Origin: AM-0621 sp964386705
GTDB taxonomy: Bacteria > Planctomycetota > Planctomycetia > Planctomycetales > Planctomycetaceae
Assembly (NCBI GenBank): GCA_964386705.1
Contig: CAYLTY010000015.1
Span: 1-64,000 of the forward strand
Length of the DNA: 64,000 nt
Reading direction: 5' to 3'
The notes beneath the pieces were generated by a model that saw only the letters and a program-made list of their open reading frames with translations, was not told the origin of the DNA and did no database searches. The translations under genes and the position numbers were made by a program. Positions 61,401 through 64,000 of this stretch are shown here, in pieces (the stretch's first letter is position 1; every line of letters starts with the position of its first letter).

Positions 61401-64000
61401 CAGTCACCGTGACCGACGGCACCGCGTCAGATGGCAAGACGATGATCGACTCGACGTTGGGTGAGTCGGTCTATTTCGCGAATCCGACCGGAAGTTTGAC
61501 GATCAACGCTGGCCAGGACGACGACACGATCACCGTCACCTCGGTCGATGCGGGCTATAACGTCGATCTGACGATCAATGGCGACGGTGGTAGCGACACG
61601 GTGAATCTGAACGGCGATATCGCGTATGCTTCGGGCGAAAGCCTGATCGTCAACGCGGAGACCTTGAACACCGGCGCGAGTGCGGACCTGACGACGTCGG
61701 GCGCGGGAGTCATCACGATCACGGCGGATGACGTCTCCTTGAATGCCACAAGCACGCTGACATCGGCTGGCACAGTGACGATCAAGCCGCAAACGGCCAC
61801 GCGACAAATTGACTTGGGAACAGAAACGTCCGGCAAGCTCAGCCTGACAGATCCCGAACTCGACCGTATCACTGCTGGCACGATTTCGATTGGCGACACG
61901 TCGTCCGGGACAGTCACGATTTCGTCTGCGGTTGATCGCACGTCTGCGACGAACCTCAGTTTGACCACGGGCAGCGGTAAGGACATTGCCTTTAGCGGCA
62001 CGACCCCCTCGCTGACTTCTGCCGGTGGCAACATCACGCTGACGACCAGCGGCATCGGCGCGATCACTTCGGGCACAGCAACGACAGACATCATCGTCGG
62101 TGCCGGGACGATTTCACTGAGCGCGGGATCGGGCGGCATCGGCGCGAGCGGCAATGCGATCGTCGTCTCAGGGACGAATCTCAATACGATGACTGCGGGG
62201 AACGGCAACCAGTTCTTAGGCACTGCGGGGTCGATCACGATCGACACAACGGGATTGAACGCGGGAACGGGGACCATCGAACTGGGTGGCGCGGGAACCT
62301 TCACGCTCGGTGGAGCGAGTCGGATCAACGACAACACGAAGCTGGACGTGAACGGGGCGACCTTCGCCATCGGTGGCAACAACGAAACTGTTAACACACT
62401 GACGCTGACGAGCGGCAGTGTCACCGGTAGCGGCGGCACGCTGACCAGCACGAACACCATTCAGACCAAGACCGGCTCAATCAGCGCGATTCTCGATACG
62501 ACTAACGGACTGACACAGAACTCCGCCGGTGGCACGACGACGCTGAGCGGAGTTAACACCTACACGGGAACGACCACGGTCACAGCAGGAACGTTGAAGG
62601 CTGGCAGTGCAGCGGCACTAGGAGCCACCAGCAGCGGCACAACGGTTTCGTCCGGCGCAGTGCTTGATCTCAACGGTCAGACAATTGGTGCGGAGGCGAT
62701 AACGCTCAACGGTACTGGAATCAGTTCGGGCGGCGCGCTCATCAACAGCAGCGGGTCGGCTGCGAGTCTCTCCGGCAATATCACGCTGGCTACTGCGAGT
62801 AGCATTGGCGGCAGCGGTAATGCTGTTTACAGCGGTACGGTGAATGGCGGCGTTGCCCTGACGCTGGTCGGAGCCGGTACGAAGACGTTCAGCGGCATCA
62901 TCGGCGGCACGACCGCACCGACGAGTATCACTCAAGACGACGCAACCGGCGCGGTGCAATTCAACGAGAATGTCTCAGTCGGAGCCAGCGGAGCGACGTT
63001 CAACGCCAACGTCACGCTGGATGGTTTGACCTTCACCTCCGGTGGAGCGGTCGTGTTTGGCAATGCGTCAACGGATACGCTCACGATCAGCGGAGCGGCG
63101 ACGACGATCACCACTACCAGCGGAGATGAGACGCTCAACGCGACAACCACGGGCAATCAGAATCTGACTCTGAATTCGGCGGGCGGCATCACATTCAACT
63201 CGCCAGTAACGATGGCTGTCGACAAGAACCTGTCCGCGACCGCTTCGAGCACGGGCACAGGTATCAGTCTGCCAAACACGAATTCGAATCTGGCTGCGAC
63301 TGGAACTGGAGCCATCTCGCTGACTACGGCGCGGAATGTCGCCCTGGCGAAACTTTCGAGCATCACGACGGTCGACGGCGGAATCACGATCAGCGCGAAT
63401 GCGTCGGGTACAGGCACCGGAAGCTTTCCTGGTGTGCAACTCGACGGCGGCCTACTGGAAACCACGGGCACTGGGAACATCACCATTGATGCTCGGTCGG
63501 CCGGAACTGGAGATCCGGACGGATTCCGGACGACCAACACTGGTGGCGTGGGTGGCGTGGTTCGGACGGTCGACGGCGATATCACGATTACTGGAATTGC
63601 CGTTGCTGATGGCGAAGGAGTGCAACTTGGGCAGTCTGGCTCCAACAACATCCTGGAGGCCACGGGCTCCGGGAAGATCTCCCTCACTGGCACCGGCGTC
63701 TACGTGAGCGGCCAGTCTATTGGGGCTGGCAATGGACGGCTTGGTAACTCGGCTGGCACTGGCAGCATCAGCCTCACTGGTGACGTGATAGGGATACTGG
63801 GCCCGCCGTCCAATTTGACCATCGAGGGGAAGGGTGCCCTGATCGTGAAGCCGTTGACGGCCAGCAGGACGATTGATGTTGGTGGTAGCACCGGAAGTCT
63901 TACCACTCTGGCCATTACGGATAACTTCATCAGCACGTTCTCGGACGGTCACAGCTCGATCACGATTGGCGATGCGACGAACGGAACCGGCGCGGTGACT
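55436..64000 (+). CDS. Giant surface protein with LEPR-type motif, autotransporter-like repeats and M23 peptidase (3' end outside window)
   Basis: One frame of 2,855 codons from ATG 55436 (GAGG about ten bases upstream) to the window edge, checked in frame at several points. The N-terminus is very basic and reaches IEPLEDRALLA (about 47-57), matching the planctomycete LEPR-XLL motif. Repeat-rich beta-strand modules follow, including autotransporter-associated strands such as GTLTKTGAGTLTLGGTNTY. A CARDB-like domain lies near 1137-1246. A LytM/M23 peptidase spans about 1255-1410 with zinc ligands H1296 and D1300 (HTGHD) and H1392-L-H1394. A Spd-2/Hydin-type immunoglobulin fold (1547-1659) and a second module array follow. 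It is probably exported and attached to the cell surface. Its peptidase could cut cell-wall or protein cross-links; the site of action is inferred. Confidence 0.9.
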   Translation, partial: MTWRNWLDSLRHSLTTRATHRRTRRARRKSVSLLTQHFAVASFSRDIEPLEDRALLAATLSASISGNDLVIEDIDVTGKNNLLSVSRSGSNIIISDSTEEIAITQPLAGAVLSIDNKTLTISATDLATAMGGSGKIIVKGQGGSDSLSVNVSTDLGFDVDYQGGLGTIDSLTLATHTVTSVTHAFTDANDGSVTIVDGGTRVITYTGLEPITDNMSATDRVFSFNGGAETITVTDGTPSDGKTMIDSTLGESVYFTNPTGSLTINAGAGIDFVTVTTVDAAFNAALTITGDADSDTVNLNGDITFASGKSLTLTAETITTGAGTDLATSGAGVISVTVNDVAIDAASSLVSAGTVTFKPQSASRPISLGAEVGGSLSLTDVELDRVTAGTIQIGDVNGGVITIAGDITRAASTNINLTTGANNNIVFGTFSLNAGSGGDVSLTTSGIGAITTGDNTGTDITGDDISLSAGSNGIGTTTNFVRLAGTTVTASTSGNAGINLIEADSVSIAAGGLTAGTGTITLGGGTFTLSGSNLINDTADVNLSGGATLALGTNTESVDQLILVNGSVTGSGAGTLTGTSTFIVRQGSISAILAGNVGLTKELSGTVTLTGANTFDGVVSIDEGTLAVPAASGLGTGSSAILLGNGSGADVLQATDSFTLARPITLNVGRIDVASSETLIITGLIDGIGGLAKTGSSGTLELANASNSYSGGTTNGALGYIVVDSINNSGMNSPIGTGNVTLGSGGQLQYRGATASSNRGVTIASGGGRVDVDDGTGGTTELTLSGVVTGSGTFDVAGPDVLILSGANDLSGAITVLAGGRLKLGSASALGTTAGATTINSGAVLDLNGQAIGAEAVTINGTGISNGGALINGSVSAASLAGQVTLSGNAEIQSNGGTLTLDVASGSGITGTFNLTVDGSGNTIIADPVATGTGTLTKTGAGTLTLGGTNTYTGTTTVNGGTLRVNGSTASGSAVTVNSGGTLGGSGTVNGTVNVVSGGSVAPGNSPGVLSTSNVSFATGSTFAVEVGGTAPGNTSSSHDQLVVTGSVALSTGVTLSTSAFNGFVPIGGNTFAILLNDGTDAISGTFNGLAEGATITNFLGSGLNATISYVADADGGGGGGVGNDIVLTVVRDLAVTSVSIVTAASPFSNTTPVTGEAVFVKVAYSTAGLAANASYRIEAAMDGVPLSLTSITSGAGGSGTGNWFYVFGGWYATAGAHTVSVTLDADGTVTETNESNNTGSANFTTAAPATANPPLLTDPMGGRTFYDWSVVNYYDVDVTAGVKDYTGGFFSYDGHTGHDLTLPNFARMDSGIPVYAAASGTVSFVADGNFDRQTTAGAQPANYIVIDHGNGWQTQYYHLAANTITVQVGDTITAGQLLGLTGSSGSSTDAHLHFALTRYGAPVEPYFDTASYFVTGNALPYQFDQPTTILDAGITNTDPTAAEFQERPAEQRVFSSLSAQTVRFWFRHSHFKANDTYQVKWYRPGGTLNTTFDYTVPADQRYGIHQWNLNPNFSFPGEWRVAVEKGGVELVSRYFEVTNAAGAAGIDVTQGTTIVSDNRTTAVDFGSAALSGAAVSKTFTIANRGVSALNLSNLSLPPGFVLNGAFPSTVAANSTATFTVDLTTSRAGDKFGAIEFTTNDPETPKFNFHISGTVTGSAPAGAPVIALPEAAISFTPGDAAKVIDPTATVTDSDSTHFNGGSLTVEFTTNSSLSDTLGIRNVGVATGQIGTSGSNITYGGATIGTFTGGTAGAPLVITFTSSNATLAAAQELIRNITFQSARAPAETAARYMRFTLVDAAGGNASNQPIAVAVSDSFTGTLSADVTGGNLTITDTAGNNNSLTLKRVTISGNQFIEITDTNETFTSVPSNVLASTLTNDNRTLRIPVSAITGTITVGTAGGSDSLTVDVSTDLGFNVTYNGGSGTSDSLTLAADTVTSVTHAFTNANDGSVTIVDGGSRVITYTGLEPITDNLTATDRVFTFNGVGAETVTVTDGTASDGKTMIDSTLGESVYFANPTGSLTINAGQDDDTITVTSVDAGYNVDLTINGDGGSDTVNLNGDIAYASGESLIVNAETLNTGASADLTTSGAGVITITADDVSLNATSTLTSAGTVTIKPQTATRQIDLGTETSGKLSLTDPELDRITAGTISIGDTSSGTVTISSAVDRTSATNLSLTTGSGKDIAFSGTTPSLTSAGGNITLTTSGIGAITSGTATTDIIVGAGTISLSAGSGGIGASGNAIVVSGTNLNTMTAGNGNQFLGTAGSITIDTTGLNAGTGTIELGGAGTFTLGGASRINDNTKLDVNGATFAIGGNNETVNTLTLTSGSVTGSGGTLTSTNTIQTKTGSISAILDTTNGLTQNSAGGTTTLSGVNTYTGTTTVTAGTLKAGSAAALGATSSGTTVSSGAVLDLNGQTIGAEAITLNGTGISSGGALINSSGSAASLSGNITLATASSIGGSGNAVYSGTVNGGVALTLVGAGTKTFSGIIGGTTAPTSITQDDATGAVQFNENVSVGASGATFNANVTLDGLTFTSGGAVVFGNASTDTLTISGAATTITTTSGDETLNATTTGNQNLTLNSAGGITFNSPVTMAVDKNLSATASSTGTGISLPNTNSNLAATGTGAISLTTARNVALAKLSSITTVDGGITISANASGTGTGSFPGVQLDGGLLETTGTGNITIDARSAGTGDPDGFRTTNTGGVGGVVRTVDGDITITGIAVADGEGVQLGQSGSNNILEATGSGKISLTGTGVYVSGQSIGAGNGRLGNSAGTGSISLTGDVIGILGPPSNLTIEGKGALIVKPLTASRTIDVGGSTGSLTTLAITDNFISTFSDGHSSITIGDATNGTGAVT
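55940..56200 (+). repeat. Internal module copy A of the giant gene (core)
   Basis: The core codes for TVTSVTHAFTDANDGSVTIV through GLEPITDN and SDGKTMIDSTLGESVYF. It matches 61214-61474 with a 5,274-bp offset (a multiple of three) at high nucleotide identity by eye. The related region is longer, about 55,610-58,130. Confidence 0.85.
61214..61474 (+). repeat. Internal module copy B of the giant gene (core)
   Basis: Second copy of the module at 55940-56200. The wider related stretch runs about 60,893-62,780, including the shared LDLNGQ-IGAEA block (A near 57,970, B near 62,668). A third copy appears to begin near 63,840. Confidence 0.85.

Noticed and set aside
55436..64000. Many long antisense reading frames over the giant gene (for example 59030-60385)
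   Set aside because: They mirror the codon bias of the Thr/Gly/Ser-rich repeat frame, have no recognisable content and no ribosome sites.

Overview
This is a chromosomal window from a member of the Planctomycetes. The call rests on family content: a PSCyt1/PSCyt2/PSD1 protein with a LamG insert, a giant surface protein with a LEPR-XLL-type N-terminal motif, a trans-membrane Ser/Thr kinase, several planctomycete-type secreted proteins of unknown function, and a planctomycete-style flagellar rod/ring cluster. Bulk G+C is about 58% (hand count of one sample line). Two sample lines of the first gene gave 43-48%. There are no rRNA, tRNA or CRISPR features that I can see.

Layout. (1) 1-5.3 kb is an accessory stretch: the C-terminal part of a UvrD-type helicase, a minus-strand pair (HD-domain phosphohydrolase plus a large P-loop ATPase that resembles RyR-linked AAA proteins), and a decayed yjbQ whose 3' end is duplicated on the far side of a small conserved gene. 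This looks like part of a conflict/defence island. (2) 5.3-25.7 kb is mostly housekeeping and accessory metabolism: a YdeP-type molybdopterin oxidoreductase, a tightly overlapping MdtABC-type RND efflux operon, a secreted lactonase-fold protein, an M3 oligopeptidase, a membrane protein, a D-2-hydroxyacid dehydrogenase, a PSD1 cytochrome protein and a lipoprotein. (3) 25.7-27.2 kb is an IS4-type insertion sequence with about 41-bp imperfect inverted ends and a 21-bp in-frame tandem duplication in its transposase. (4) 27.3-31.8 kb holds dps, a GNAT acetyltransferase, a small heat-shock protein, purH and an ATP-grasp protein. (5) 32.0-36.9 kb is a flagellar operon for distal rod, P ring and L ring (flgF-like, flgG, flgA, flgH, flgI) that stops after flgI. 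(6) 37.2-50 kb has two KefB-type antiporters (one fused to RCK, CBS and PTS-EIIA-like domains), secreted or membrane proteins of unknown function and two SDR dehydrogenases. (7) 50-54.8 kb is a four-gene minus-strand operon: Ser/Thr kinase, unknown protein, Cys-rich glycosyltransferase, FkbM methyltransferase. (8) From 55,436 to the window end runs one uninterrupted reading frame of at least 2,855 codons: a giant repeat-rich surface protein with an embedded, apparently intact M23 (LytM-type) peptidase.

How parts work together. The RND genes form one pump with two different inner-membrane subunits. The flagellar genes encode consecutive parts of the rod and outer rings plus the P-ring chaperone. 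The kinase/glycosyltransferase/FkbM operon lies divergent to the giant surface-protein gene across a 609-bp GC-rich spacer, so a role in modifying or controlling a surface protein is possible but unproven. The least explained items are the HD/ATPase pair, the kinase operon and the giant M23-bearing protein.
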